This document shows, piece by piece, positions 1 to 6,911 of a stretch of 26,098 nt of DNA. This DNA comes from Planctomycetaceae bacterium (GTDB lineage Bacteria > Planctomycetota > Planctomycetia > Pirellulales > Pirellulaceae), in NCBI GenBank assembly GCA_018658605.1, contig JABHUV010000326.1, positions 1-26,098 on the forward strand, written 5' to 3'. The notes under the pieces were generated by a model. The model had not been told where the DNA came from and searched no databases. It was given only the letters and a program-made list of their open reading frames with translations. Every line of letters begins with the position of its first letter. Within the stretch, counting starts at the first letter, position 1. A program made the position numbers and the translations under genes.

Positions 1-51
1 GCCTTCCATGCCGTCTTCCATGCCGCCTTCCATGCCGCCTTCCATGCCGCC
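1..51 (-). repeat. Tandem GGME-encoding 12-bp units at window edge
   Basis: The minus strand encodes GGME three times, then DGME, inside the zinc-ribbon/TM protein. The repeat continues off the left edge, so its full length is unknown. Low-complexity Gly/Met tails of this kind are not diagnostic of a function. Confidence 0.7.
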
Positions 52-579
52 CATACCGCCCATCATTTCACCCATGCCGCCGCCCATGCCGCCACCGCCC
101 GTGCCGCCACCATTCATATTGTTACCACCTCCGCCCGAGGCTCCGCCGTTACTCGTACTAGATGCAACCTGGCCCCCAGAAGATGAATCCGGATTCGATG
201 GACTTTCATCATCTCCAAGAAGAAAAAACAGACTAACTGCAATCAATAGAATAAATATTCCGACAGCACTACCAGCAATTACTAACTTTTTTTTGTTACC
301 CGATCTGCCGCTGGTTTGAGAATTTTGTCCGGGATATTGCTGCTGAAAAGATTGCTGCTGCAGAGGTTGCTGCAGAGGTTGTTGCAGAGGTTGTTGCAGA
401 GGTTGCTGTAGAGGTTGCTGCAGAGGTTGTTGAGGTGATATAGAAGGATTTGCCAGAGCGCTACCACTAATGGTTACGACAACACCGCATGACGGACATT
501 TCCCCTGTTGACCGGCAACGGAAGCTGGGAGTTGTTTCGAGAAGGAGCAGTGAGGACAAATGAAGTTAATATTAGACAT
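1..579 (-). CDS. Zinc-ribbon, single-TM protein with QQPL repeats and Gly/Met-rich tail (C-terminus cut by window edge)
   Basis: Seen: starting at the ATG whose complement is at 577-579, 193 codons stay open to the left edge, so the stop lies outside. Residues 8-11 (CPHC) and 28-31 (CPSC) form a C-x2-C-x16-C-x2-C zinc ribbon. Residues 50-73 are six perfect QQPL units, followed by a Gln-rich stretch. KKK at 96-98 precedes one hydrophobic helix (about 99-121). The part after the helix is acidic/Ser-rich, then Gly/Met-rich with GGME repeats running out of the window. Known: planctomycetes carry many proteins with an N-terminal 'MJ0042-type' zinc ribbon followed by a linker and one TM helix, mostly of unknown function. 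Inference: the ribbon and linker are probably cytoplasmic, and the Gly/Met tail is extracytoplasmic if the basic residues before the helix stay inside. Function is not recognised. The gene is divergent from the SDR gene across about 500 bp. Confidence 0.8.
   Translation of the reverse strand, partial: MSNINFICPHCSFSKQLPASVAGQQGKCPSCGVVVTISGSALANPSISPQQPLQQPLQQPLQQPLQQPLQQPLQQQSFQQQYPGQNSQTSGRSGNKKKLVIAGSAVGIFILLIAVSLFFLLGDDESPSNPDSSSGGQVASSTSNGGASGGGGNNMNGGGTGGGGMGGGMGEMMGGMGGMEGGMEGGMEDGMEG
361..432 (-). repeat. Six 12-bp tandem units encoding (QQPL)6
   Basis: Read on the minus strand, the unit CAACAACCTCTG (with CAA/CAG and CTG/CTA wobble changes) repeats six times without interruption and in frame. 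Third-position variation with constant amino acids indicates selection on the protein. Tandem 12-mers of this type can expand or contract by slippage, so copy number may differ between strains. Confidence 0.85.
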
Positions 580-1081
580 GATTTATGATCGTTTTGGGTG
601 AATGAGTTTACCTGTTAATATACGCAAAAATTTGTACTGCTATCCGACACACAATATTTTTTCATTGCTTCATTCCTTGTTTGTAGGTGTATCAACCAAT
701 GGTCAAAACGACAGTAGCAGCTAACAACATCCAAGTAGAAATCCATATCACATACCCTTAATATGTATATATATGAACGAGGTTTGAAGAACAACAAACT
801 GATTAAATGAACACTTATCTAGATATTACATTATTACACCTGCATATTAAGCTGTCGAGCAACAATAAGTATTATCACTGATGTGTGCCACTTTTGTGAC
901 ACATAATTCACGATTCTTACAAAACTTCAATCACTGCGATCATTTTCTGCACTCAACTAGTACATCACTACACAATGAATTAAGTTCTAATACAGACTGA
1001 TTTTTTCGGACATGCAAATTTTTAAAGCTCGTTTCGAAGACACTCTGTTACACAATACTATCGACCAAAGGATGCAGCATT
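580..1081. other. AT-rich divergent intergenic region (about 500 bp)
   Basis: No convincing gene lies here. The only longer reading frame (615-797, minus) has no family resemblance and no clear ribosome site, and I reject it. The region must hold the promoters for the two divergent neighbours, but I could not pick a credible -35/-10 pair. Two things are visible: an interrupted dyad at 884-903, and an aaagga Shine-Dalgarno-like site at 1067-1072 that supports the SDR start at 1082. Confidence 0.6.
884..903. promoter_or_regulatory. Inverted repeat TGTGCCAC-TTTT-GTGACACA
   Basis: Two 8-bp arms with a single mismatch flank a TTTT centre, about 180 bp upstream of the SDR gene and 305 bp upstream of the zinc-ribbon gene. 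It could be a regulator binding site or a weak hairpin. The assignment rests on symmetry alone. Confidence 0.25.
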
Positions 1082-1822
1082 ATGGGAAAATTAGCCGGAA
1101 AAACAGCCATCATTACGGGAGGCAGTAAAGGAATTGGGCGTGGGATCGTATTAGCCTTTGTGCAATCCGGTTGTGATCTCTTAATCTCCGCTCGTAATGA
1201 GAAAGACCTTGATGCAATGGCTGATGAAGCTCGCAGCGCCGCCAAACACGATCTGCGAATCGTCACGCATGCCGGCGACATTGGTTGCCATAAGAACGTC
1301 ACTGCAATGTTTACAAAGTTCAAAGACAACTTCGAAAAACTCGATCTACTTGTCAACAATGCTGGAGCATTTAACGGTGGACCATTAGATCAATGCTCAC
1401 TCGAAGATTGGGATCACGTCATCAACACAAACCTCCGTGGACCATTCATGTGTACCCAACAAGCATTTCAAATCATGAAACCTCAAGGCGTTGGTAGGAT
1501 CATCAATGTTGGCTCGATCTCTGCCACCAGAGTGCGTCATAGTTCCGCCCCCTATTCAACCTCCAAGTTTGGCCTCGCAGGCCTCACTCAAGTCACCGCT
1601 CTTGAAGGCCGTGATTTTGGCATCACCTGCTGTGGGTTGCAACCAGGCAACATTGAAACGGAGCGTCGAGCGGCAAGTTCTTCCGATGCCGACCAAGAAC
1701 CGATGATGTCCGTACATGACATCGCCGAAGTTGCACTACTGATGGCCACGCTGCCTCCACACGTTGAGATGCTCGATGCCGTTGTCCTTCCAAGCCAACA
1801 ACTCTATGTCGGTCGAGGATAG
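1082..1822 (+). CDS. SDR-family NAD(P)-dependent oxidoreductase
   Basis: A classical short-chain dehydrogenase/reductase of 246 aa, the usual length for the family. Seen: the Rossmann glycine motif TGGSKGIG at residues 12-19, the NNAG motif at 92-95, Asn115, and the catalytic Ser145-Tyr158-x3-Lys162 (YSTSK at 158-162), followed by LQPGNI at 187-191, which corresponds to the PG nicotinamide-pocket motif. All catalytic tetrad positions are present, so the enzyme should be active and cytoplasmic. The start is supported by aaagga nine bases upstream. The substrate cannot be read from sequence; closest in style to 3-oxoacyl-ACP reductase-like SDRs, but no fatty-acid synthesis genes are nearby. It is monocistronic, convergent with the WD40 gene. 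Confidence 0.93.
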   Translation: MGKLAGKTAIITGGSKGIGRGIVLAFVQSGCDLLISARNEKDLDAMADEARSAAKHDLRIVTHAGDIGCHKNVTAMFTKFKDNFEKLDLLVNNAGAFNGGPLDQCSLEDWDHVINTNLRGPFMCTQQAFQIMKPQGVGRIINVGSISATRVRHSSAPYSTSKFGLAGLTQVTALEGRDFGITCCGLQPGNIETERRAASSSDADQEPMMSVHDIAEVALLMATLPPHVEMLDAVVLPSQQLYVGRG

Positions 1823-1832
1823 ACGAATCCTC
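1815..1832 (+). terminator. Hairpin overlapping the SDR stop codon
   Basis: A perfect 6-bp stem, GAGGAT (1815-1820) and ATCCTC (1827-1832), closes a 6-nt loop that contains the last two bases of the TAG stop. It sits in the short gap between two convergent genes, so it is placed to end transcription of the SDR gene. It has no T-run, so intrinsic termination is uncertain. A second weak stem (ATCGGG/CCCTGAT, 1847-1863) lies just downstream. Confidence 0.35.
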
Positions 1833-1876
1833 CTACGTTCTGCTACATCGGGTAAACCCTGATAAGGCACGGGCTC

Positions 1877-2887
1877 CTAGTTAACCAAACTCCATACGAT
1901 CAACTTGCCGTGACCAGCGCCATACACCGTACTAAAATCATCCGTCACAGCAACTTGGTGTATGTGCATCGGCGCATCAATCTGACGAATGACTTCCTTC
2001 TTTTCTAAGTCAAGGAACTGCACCCAACCCGTGTGCTTTCCGCCAACGGCCATCAACCACTTTCCTGAAGGGTGATACACTATCTGTTCCACTAAGCCAA
2101 TGACTTTTTTGTCGCCTTCAAATTCATGAGTCTTTTCGCCGGAAGCTATACTAAATATCTCAACTCGGCCCGGTGATTCCAAATGATCAATATTACCTAT
2201 CGGACCAATTCCACCAACGGCAACCGATTTACTATCTGGCGAGAAACAAACGCTGCGAATTCCGCCAATCGAATGGATCCGTTTTTCGGGATCCCACGTA
2301 TAGCACTTCGGCGCCTCAAACTCTGTCACTTCTTCGCCCGTCTTGAAATCCCAAATCTTAATCTTAGCGATACGATCCACCGTAGCGATTAACTTCCCAT
2401 CAGGGGACACTGCCGTTGCATAGAGCATGTTCGGAAAATGATTTGGCGTGATTTTCTGATGGGATACTAATTCTCGCACTAATTCACCTGAGTCAGCATC
2501 CCATAATTTACAGGCCATATCATCACCAACACTTAACACGGTTTGTCCGTCTGGTGACAAAAACATATTTCTAATCCAGCGGTCATGGGCATCCTCAATT
2601 CGCCGCACAATTTCGCGAGACTCTTTATCCCACCAAATCAAACAACGGTCATAGCTGCCAGAAACCAAGTATTTTCCGGTATCCACCAAGCCCATGACGT
2701 AACTGGTATGACCTTGAAATTCATGAAACTCCGGCTTATCGGCCATAGGATCGACCGAATAGATTTTCGCATCTGAACTGCCGACATATACCGAAGGCAT
2801 CGATGTTTGATGACTGATTCGCAATAAAATGTCAGCGCGATTAATCTGTTTTATTTCTTTGAAGAACGTCGGTCCAATTTCAGCCAT
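1877..2887 (-). CDS. WD40 repeat protein, distal gene of DUF1549-DUF1501 cassette
   Basis: A 336-aa protein made almost wholly of WD40 blades. Seen: GH and WD-type turns, for example GH at 59-60 and IWW at 84-86, SPDG at 111-114 followed by LWD at 128-130, SPDG at 161-164 followed by IWD at 178-180, SPDS at 216-219, HPSG at 272-275, and a final IVWSL at 330-334. This gives about seven blades, enough for one beta-propeller. No signal peptide or TM helix is visible, so it should be cytoplasmic. An aggtga ribosome site precedes the ATG. The gene lies 54 bp downstream of the DUF1501 gene, on the same strand. Known: planctomycete genomes often place WD40 proteins next to DUF1549/DUF1553 and DUF1501 genes, role unestablished. 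Binding a partner protein is the usual propeller function; the partner is unknown. Confidence 0.88.
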   Translation of the reverse strand: MAEIGPTFFKEIKQINRADILLRISHQTSMPSVYVGSSDAKIYSVDPMADKPEFHEFQGHTSYVMGLVDTGKYLVSGSYDRCLIWWDKESREIVRRIEDAHDRWIRNMFLSPDGQTVLSVGDDMACKLWDADSGELVRELVSHQKITPNHFPNMLYATAVSPDGKLIATVDRIAKIKIWDFKTGEEVTEFEAPKCYTWDPEKRIHSIGGIRSVCFSPDSKSVAVGGIGPIGNIDHLESPGRVEIFSIASGEKTHEFEGDKKVIGLVEQIVYHPSGKWLMAVGGKHTGWVQFLDLEKKEVIRQIDAPMHIHQVAVTDDFSTVYGAGHGKLIVWSLVN

Positions 2888-2941
2888 CTCATTTCACCTA
2901 TTTATTATTCAATAGTCGCATAACACTCGATCACGATCACC

Positions 2942-4225
2942 CTACACTAATACTTCAGAAATCGCTTTCGCACCCGTATCGACTAACGGCACAGGTCGCG
3001 ACCCCACATAATACTCATGATGCGGATCAATTCCGACCGCGGCATAAATCGTTGCAAACAATTCTGCCGCACCGACTTCACCATCCTTCACGTGTTGTCC
3101 ATCTTCATCCGTACTGCCAAACACAGTACCGCCTCGAATACCGCAACCCGATAACGACGCACTCCAAGCCCGTGCAAAATGATCACGACCTAAGCTACCG
3201 TTAATCGTCGGAGTCCTGCCAAATTCAGAAAGCGTAATCACCAATGTATCTTCTAGTAATCCCCGCTCCTGCAAATCGTCCAGTAACGTGGACATGACAT
3301 GATCTAGTTCCGTAACCATCTCGAGATGAGTTTCAAAGTTCTGCCCATGGCTATCCCACCAAGCCCGTGAGACTTTTACAAACGGTGTACCTGCTTCAAT
3401 CAACCTACGAGCGACAAGCGTTTGTTGTGCAAACAAGCTAGGACCATATTTATCTTGGATACTTTTAGGTTCCCGCGAAATATCAAACAACGCTTCACTG
3501 CTCATCAACCCACGCACGCGACCATAAGCAACGTTATGGCTACCCAATACTGGCGACACTCTACCTTGGGCAAATCGATTACTAAGCACTCGCCGCAAGT
3601 CCGCTCGCTCGCGATGATCTAAATCGCTAATACTTTCGAGCCGTCCGAGATTTTGAGGTTTATTATCTGTCGTTAAAAACATAGGGGCAAAACGGGACCC
3701 TAAAAAGCCAGGATGTCCAACAGCATTTCCACGACCTTCCGTCGCCGTATAAAAGGTCACATAATCTGGCACCTTGCTATCTTGTCGCCCTAGCTCGCGT
3801 GCCATCACACTTCCCATGTCTGGATAACTCAAATTGGGTTCATCACGCCGCCCCAAATGCATCAATCGTGAACCGCCCCCGTGGTCTCCAATTTTTGTGT
3901 TCAGCGAGCGAATGATCGCTGTGTTTTTTAAACGCGTAGCCATCTTGGGCATCAGTTCTGAAATCTCAACACCCGGTACCGACGTTTGAATCGCCTGAAA
4001 GGGCCCACCAGTCAATCGCCCTGGTTTGGGGTCAAATGTTTCTAACTGGCTTACTCCGCCAGCGAGCCATAACAGCAGAACTCGCTTACCGTTCTGTTTC
4101 AGTTGCTTGGAAAACCCTTCTGATTTTAGAATATCCAAGCTCATAACACTGGCGGCTGCACCAGCTCCAGCAAGCGTAGATTGACCTAAAAAACGCCGTC
4201 GTGAAAATGAATTTTTCGATGTCAT
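2942..4225 (-). CDS. DUF1501 family protein with Tat signal
   Basis: A 427-aa DUF1501 protein, a family related to the alkaline phosphatase/sulfatase fold and abundant in planctomycetes; its reaction is not established. Seen: a twin-arginine signal SRRRFLG at residues 8-14 followed by a small-residue hydrophobic stretch, so it should be exported folded. Family hallmarks include LWLAGGVSQLETFDPKPG (52-69), DHGGG (114-118), WWDSHGQNF (289-297), SEFGRTP (333-339) and GRDHF (346-350); the Asp/His-rich clusters would suit metal binding. Length is usual for the family. It lies 70 bp downstream of the DUF1549/DUF1553 gene and 54 bp upstream of the WD40 gene, indicating one transcript. Inference: it works with the DUF1549/DUF1553 partner outside the cytoplasmic membrane. 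Confidence 0.93.
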   Translation of the reverse strand: MTSKNSFSRRRFLGQSTLAGAGAAASVMSLDILKSEGFSKQLKQNGKRVLLLWLAGGVSQLETFDPKPGRLTGGPFQAIQTSVPGVEISELMPKMATRLKNTAIIRSLNTKIGDHGGGSRLMHLGRRDEPNLSYPDMGSVMARELGRQDSKVPDYVTFYTATEGRGNAVGHPGFLGSRFAPMFLTTDNKPQNLGRLESISDLDHRERADLRRVLSNRFAQGRVSPVLGSHNVAYGRVRGLMSSEALFDISREPKSIQDKYGPSLFAQQTLVARRLIEAGTPFVKVSRAWWDSHGQNFETHLEMVTELDHVMSTLLDDLQERGLLEDTLVITLSEFGRTPTINGSLGRDHFARAWSASLSGCGIRGGTVFGSTDEDGQHVKDGEVGAAELFATIYAAVGIDPHHEYYVGSRPVPLVDTGAKAISEVLV

Positions 4226-4295
4226 AACAGATATCTACCTAACATAAATACATAAATTACCAACCATAAAGACACTTAATCAAATCACACCAAAC

Positions 4296-5894
4296 CTAAT
4301 AATTGAATCTAACTTCACTGCTCGTCAATAACGCCCACACGACTTGAATAATTGCCGCTTCTCGGCGGTCTTTGCGTTGTTTTAAATACTTCATCATTAC
4401 CCGCTGTTCTTGCTTCGTCACAGGCCTATTCATAATCGATTTGGAAGCCGTCGCAACAACTTCCTCATCGGTAGTCAAAATCATCAACTCTCCGATCAAA
4501 CGATCTGCTCGGTTGGCTAATAAATCTTTTTCTAAGGCCGCGTCATTGCTAAACAACAATGCTTCATCAACACTCACTTGAAATTCATTGTTGGGTACAT
4601 CAAACTTCGCCGCCAACGTCCTCGCTTGGGCATGCACCGAATCAATCTCAGCTTGAGTTTTTACTACATCCTCACTTACAAATTGGCTCGGATTGCGAGC
4701 GCCAAACAACAGTGCTGCAGCATATTGTTGCGGCGTCAACGGCTTAACGTTGGCCACAGCGAACCACATTTGAGGAGGGCGCGTTTCTCCATCAAAGCGA
4801 CTACTGCGAGCGTAGGCTTTCGTTAAAACTAAGCCTCGAATTAACCGAGTTATATCGTATCCATGGGCACTCATGTCCTGTGCAAGAAAATCCAATAACT
4901 TCGGATGGCTCGCAGGGTTACTTGGGTGCATTTGATCGAGTGGCATCACCAATCCATATCCGAACGTACGATACCAAAGACGGTTAACAATCGACTTGGA
5001 AAAGTAGCTGCGATCATCCCCACGCAACGCGATATCCAATAATTGAGCGCGACGACTATACTGCGGAATGGGTACCGGTTTCTTGTCTTTTGCTAATTGT
5101 TCCAGTTGCATTTTTTCCGCTTTTTGTTTTTCCGCATCAGGCGATGTCCACTGCGGTTCTTCAATGGCCTTGCCAGAAAGAAACATCATTTGAGCATCTA
5201 ATTGTTCGCCGTCCGTCGTTTGATACTTCAGCGCCCCATAATCACGTTCACCGACGAAATCACCATTTTCAAACAAACGATTGAAGAACGATTTCATCCC
5301 ATAAAAATGAGCTTGAGTCCACTCAATAACCAATGGGTGGTCGTGACACTTAGCACAGCTAATATTAACCCCGAAAAACAAACTGCTTGTCTCGTTGGTA
5401 AGTTTGTCGAGATCTTTCACTCGCAGCTTCACGAACTTCATCGCTTGGCGTTCTAATTCATCCTCATAGTCGCCCAATAACATCGCGCTAAACATCTGGT
5501 CCCAACCGCGACGCTGCGTGACCGCCTGTTCTAAGTAACTTTGCAATTCAGTGTTGCCTGTTGGTGATAGCAGCAAATTCAAATCATAGGCCAAGTGTTT
5601 TTGATACGCCGGAGATTGTAACAATTGATCAACCATCTGCTCCCGCTTGTTACTGTCCTGGGACGTAACATATCGATCCACTTCAGCTGATGTTGGTATG
5701 CGGCCAATTAAATCTAATGTGGTCCGCCTCAGTATGTTGTAATCATCTGCCAGCGGAGCGGCTGTAATATTCACTTGCTGCATCTTCGCATCTAACATCG
5801 AATCCACGACATCTTGAATCAAAGTTTCAGCCTGAACCATCGATAATGGTACAAATCCAAGTGCGAGCAAAATAATTGATTGAGACAATCTCAT
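4296..5894 (-). CDS. DUF1549 (PSCyt2)/DUF1553 (PSD1) exported protein with CxxCH haem motif
   Basis: A 532-aa exported protein. Seen: a Sec signal peptide (residues 1-22, likely cut after VQA), a DUF1549-type region (about 24-205) carrying CAKCHDHP at 180-187, which has the CxxCH signature of covalent c-type haem attachment, a charged linker (240-280), then DUF1553 with the hallmark NRLW..FG.GLV..LD..HPSNPASHPKLLD.LA at 304-338. I use the ATG at 5892-5894, not an upstream TTG at 5913-5915, because the ATG directly starts a normal signal peptide and has a weak gag-type ribosome site, while the TTG has none. Known: this pair of domains is characteristic of planctomycetes and some Verrucomicrobia, with redox or polysaccharide roles suggested but unproven. 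It is the upstream gene of the cassette with DUF1501 and WD40. Confidence 0.9.
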   Translation of the reverse strand: MRLSQSIILLALGFVPLSMVQAETLIQDVVDSMLDAKMQQVNITAAPLADDYNILRRTTLDLIGRIPTSAEVDRYVTSQDSNKREQMVDQLLQSPAYQKHLAYDLNLLLSPTGNTELQSYLEQAVTQRRGWDQMFSAMLLGDYEDELERQAMKFVKLRVKDLDKLTNETSSLFFGVNISCAKCHDHPLVIEWTQAHFYGMKSFFNRLFENGDFVGERDYGALKYQTTDGEQLDAQMMFLSGKAIEEPQWTSPDAEKQKAEKMQLEQLAKDKKPVPIPQYSRRAQLLDIALRGDDRSYFSKSIVNRLWYRTFGYGLVMPLDQMHPSNPASHPKLLDFLAQDMSAHGYDITRLIRGLVLTKAYARSSRFDGETRPPQMWFAVANVKPLTPQQYAAALLFGARNPSQFVSEDVVKTQAEIDSVHAQARTLAAKFDVPNNEFQVSVDEALLFSNDAALEKDLLANRADRLIGELMILTTDEEVVATASKSIMNRPVTKQEQRVMMKYLKQRKDRREAAIIQVVWALLTSSEVRFNY

Positions 5895-5921
5895 AAGAAT
5901 TCTCAGTCGCTGCAATCGAAA

Positions 5922-6125
5922 TCACAATTCAGAAACAAGTCTAGTGGTTCCGCATTGATTGATTGAGTTTTGTAAAGGAAGGTTTTCTTGAGGTAGGACA
6001 ATTTGATTGGTTGCCAGTAAAAAATACCAACAGCACGTCATCTTGCTTGATACTATTATCACAAAAAACGCAGCTATAGCAAAGACCACAGTAATATTTA
6101 CCCAGATTCTCCTATTTTGCGACAT
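5922..6125 (-). CDS. Possible small single-TM protein upstream of DUF1549 gene
   Basis: A 67-aa reading frame with basic residues at the N-terminus (RR at 5-6) and one strong hydrophobic helix at about 8-26, then a short polar tail with no recognisable motif. The ATG (complement at 6123-6125) is preceded by AAGGGG with a 4-base spacer, a good but close ribosome site. The stop is 27 bp before the ATG of the DUF1549 gene on the same strand, so it could be the first gene of that transcript. No family is recognised, and the tail composition is not distinctive, so it may equally be untranslated leader. Confidence 0.35.
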   Translation of the reverse strand: MSQNRRIWVNITVVFAIAAFFVIIVSSKMTCCWYFLLATNQIVLPQENLPLQNSINQCGTTRLVSEL

Positions 6126-6162
6126 TCAGCCCCTTGAGGATGTCTGAAATCGCCGTCATGAT

Positions 6163-6190
6163 GGGGTCTTAACAATTTACTAAAGACCTC
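6163..6190 (+). promoter_or_regulatory. Stem-loop in the rpsD upstream region
   Basis: GGGGTCTT (6163-6170) pairs with AAGACCTC (6183-6190) around a 12-nt loop, an 8-bp stem with one G-U pair. It lies about 100 bp upstream of rpsD, and also just upstream of the divergent minus-strand genes. Known: ribosomal protein S4 represses its own mRNA through structured leaders in several bacteria, but those leaders differ between lineages. A role here is inference; it could also be a regulator site. The rest of the gap between the divergent genes shows nothing else I can support. Confidence 0.3.
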
Positions 6191-6279
6191 CATGGATGAA
6201 CCATTTCCCAGATTAACGATGCGGGAATCATCCAGCAGATACCAGACAATTGACTGGCTTCTGTTTTTATTAAAATTTT

Positions 6280-6285
6280 AAGGAG
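6280..6285 (+). promoter_or_regulatory. Shine-Dalgarno site of rpsD
   Basis: AAGGAG sits 8 bases before the rpsD ATG at 6294. It is one of the strongest ribosome sites in a window where many genes (map, the LRR gene, the 10113 gene, the Aas fusion) show little or none, consistent with high expression of a ribosomal protein. Confidence 0.7.
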
Positions 6286-6293
6286 ACATCGTC

Positions 6294-6902
6294 ATGGCAC
6301 ACTATACAGGTGCAAAAGCTAGAGTTAACCGTCGTTTAGGAACTTTGGTGTATGAAAGCAGCGGAGCTGTCCGCGCATTTGACCGGCGACCTACCCCTCC
6401 GGGTATGCACACTCGCCCCCGCCGTCTTTCCAACTATGGATTGGCACTGCAAGAAAAACAAAAGATCAAGCATTATTATGGGCTTGGTGAACGCCAACTG
6501 CGCCGTTACTTTGCAGGCGTCAGTCGCAAATCAGGTAACACCGGTGAACTACTACTACAAATGTGCGAACGCCGTTTGGACAATGTAGTACGTCGTGCTG
6601 GCTTTGCTCAAACTCGGCCGCAAGCACGACAAGGAGTCGTCCACGGGCACTTCCTAGTCAACGGTGTGCGCACCAACAAACCATCTTACCAAGTTCGCCC
6701 TGGTGACATTGTCACCGTACGACGTCGCAATAACATCTTGAAACTCTACCAAGGCGTAACATCCTTGTCTGAAGGTGAACCCGTTGAATGGCTTGCATCA
6801 GATACAGAAACGTTGCGAATCACGGTTCAAGGCAACCCTGGACCAGCGGACATTAGCTTGCCCGTTGACGGAAACATGGTTGTTGAATTTATGTCGCGTT
6901 AA
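6294..6902 (+). CDS. rpsD: 30S ribosomal protein S4
   Basis: Ribosomal protein S4, 202 aa, a primary 16S rRNA binder that nucleates assembly of the 30S body. Seen: the N-terminal S4 domain (YTGAKARVNRRLG, then PPGMHTRPRRLSNYGLALQEKQK at about 36-58, KIKHYYGLGERQLRRYF), followed by the S4 RNA-binding alpha-L fold with CERRLDNVVRRAGFAQTRPQARQGVVHGHFLVNG. The N-terminus lacks the zinc-binding cysteines of the C+ form of S4, so this is the zinc-independent (C-) type. In many bacteria rpsD lies with rpsM, rpsK and rpoA; here it stands apart, followed after 9 bp by lpd. A strong AAGGAG site fixes the start. Confidence 0.97.
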   Translation: MAHYTGAKARVNRRLGTLVYESSGAVRAFDRRPTPPGMHTRPRRLSNYGLALQEKQKIKHYYGLGERQLRRYFAGVSRKSGNTGELLLQMCERRLDNVVRRAGFAQTRPQARQGVVHGHFLVNGVRTNKPSYQVRPGDIVTVRRRNNILKLYQGVTSLSEGEPVEWLASDTETLRITVQGNPGPADISLPVDGNMVVEFMSR

Positions 6903-6911
6903 GGTAAATCG

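Noticed and set aside
361..432. Regular tandem repeat that might suggest a CRISPR-like or minisatellite array
   Set aside because: Units are 12 bp, contiguous without spacers, and encode QQPL in frame with synonymous changes; it is protein-coding low complexity.
282..467. Minus-strand 61-aa frame rich in NLCSNL
   Set aside because: It is the out-of-frame reading of the QQPL repeat of the zinc-ribbon gene.
615..797. Minus-strand 60-aa frame in the intergenic region
   Set aside because: No family pattern, no ribosome site and AT-rich composition; consistent with chance.
5895..5915. TTG start giving a 7-residue longer DUF1549 protein
   Set aside because: No ribosome site upstream, and the internal ATG begins a normal signal peptide.
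6250..6276. TTGACT and TAAAAT as a promoter for rpsD
   Set aside because: The spacer is only 15 bp and the start point would fall at the ribosome site, leaving no leader.
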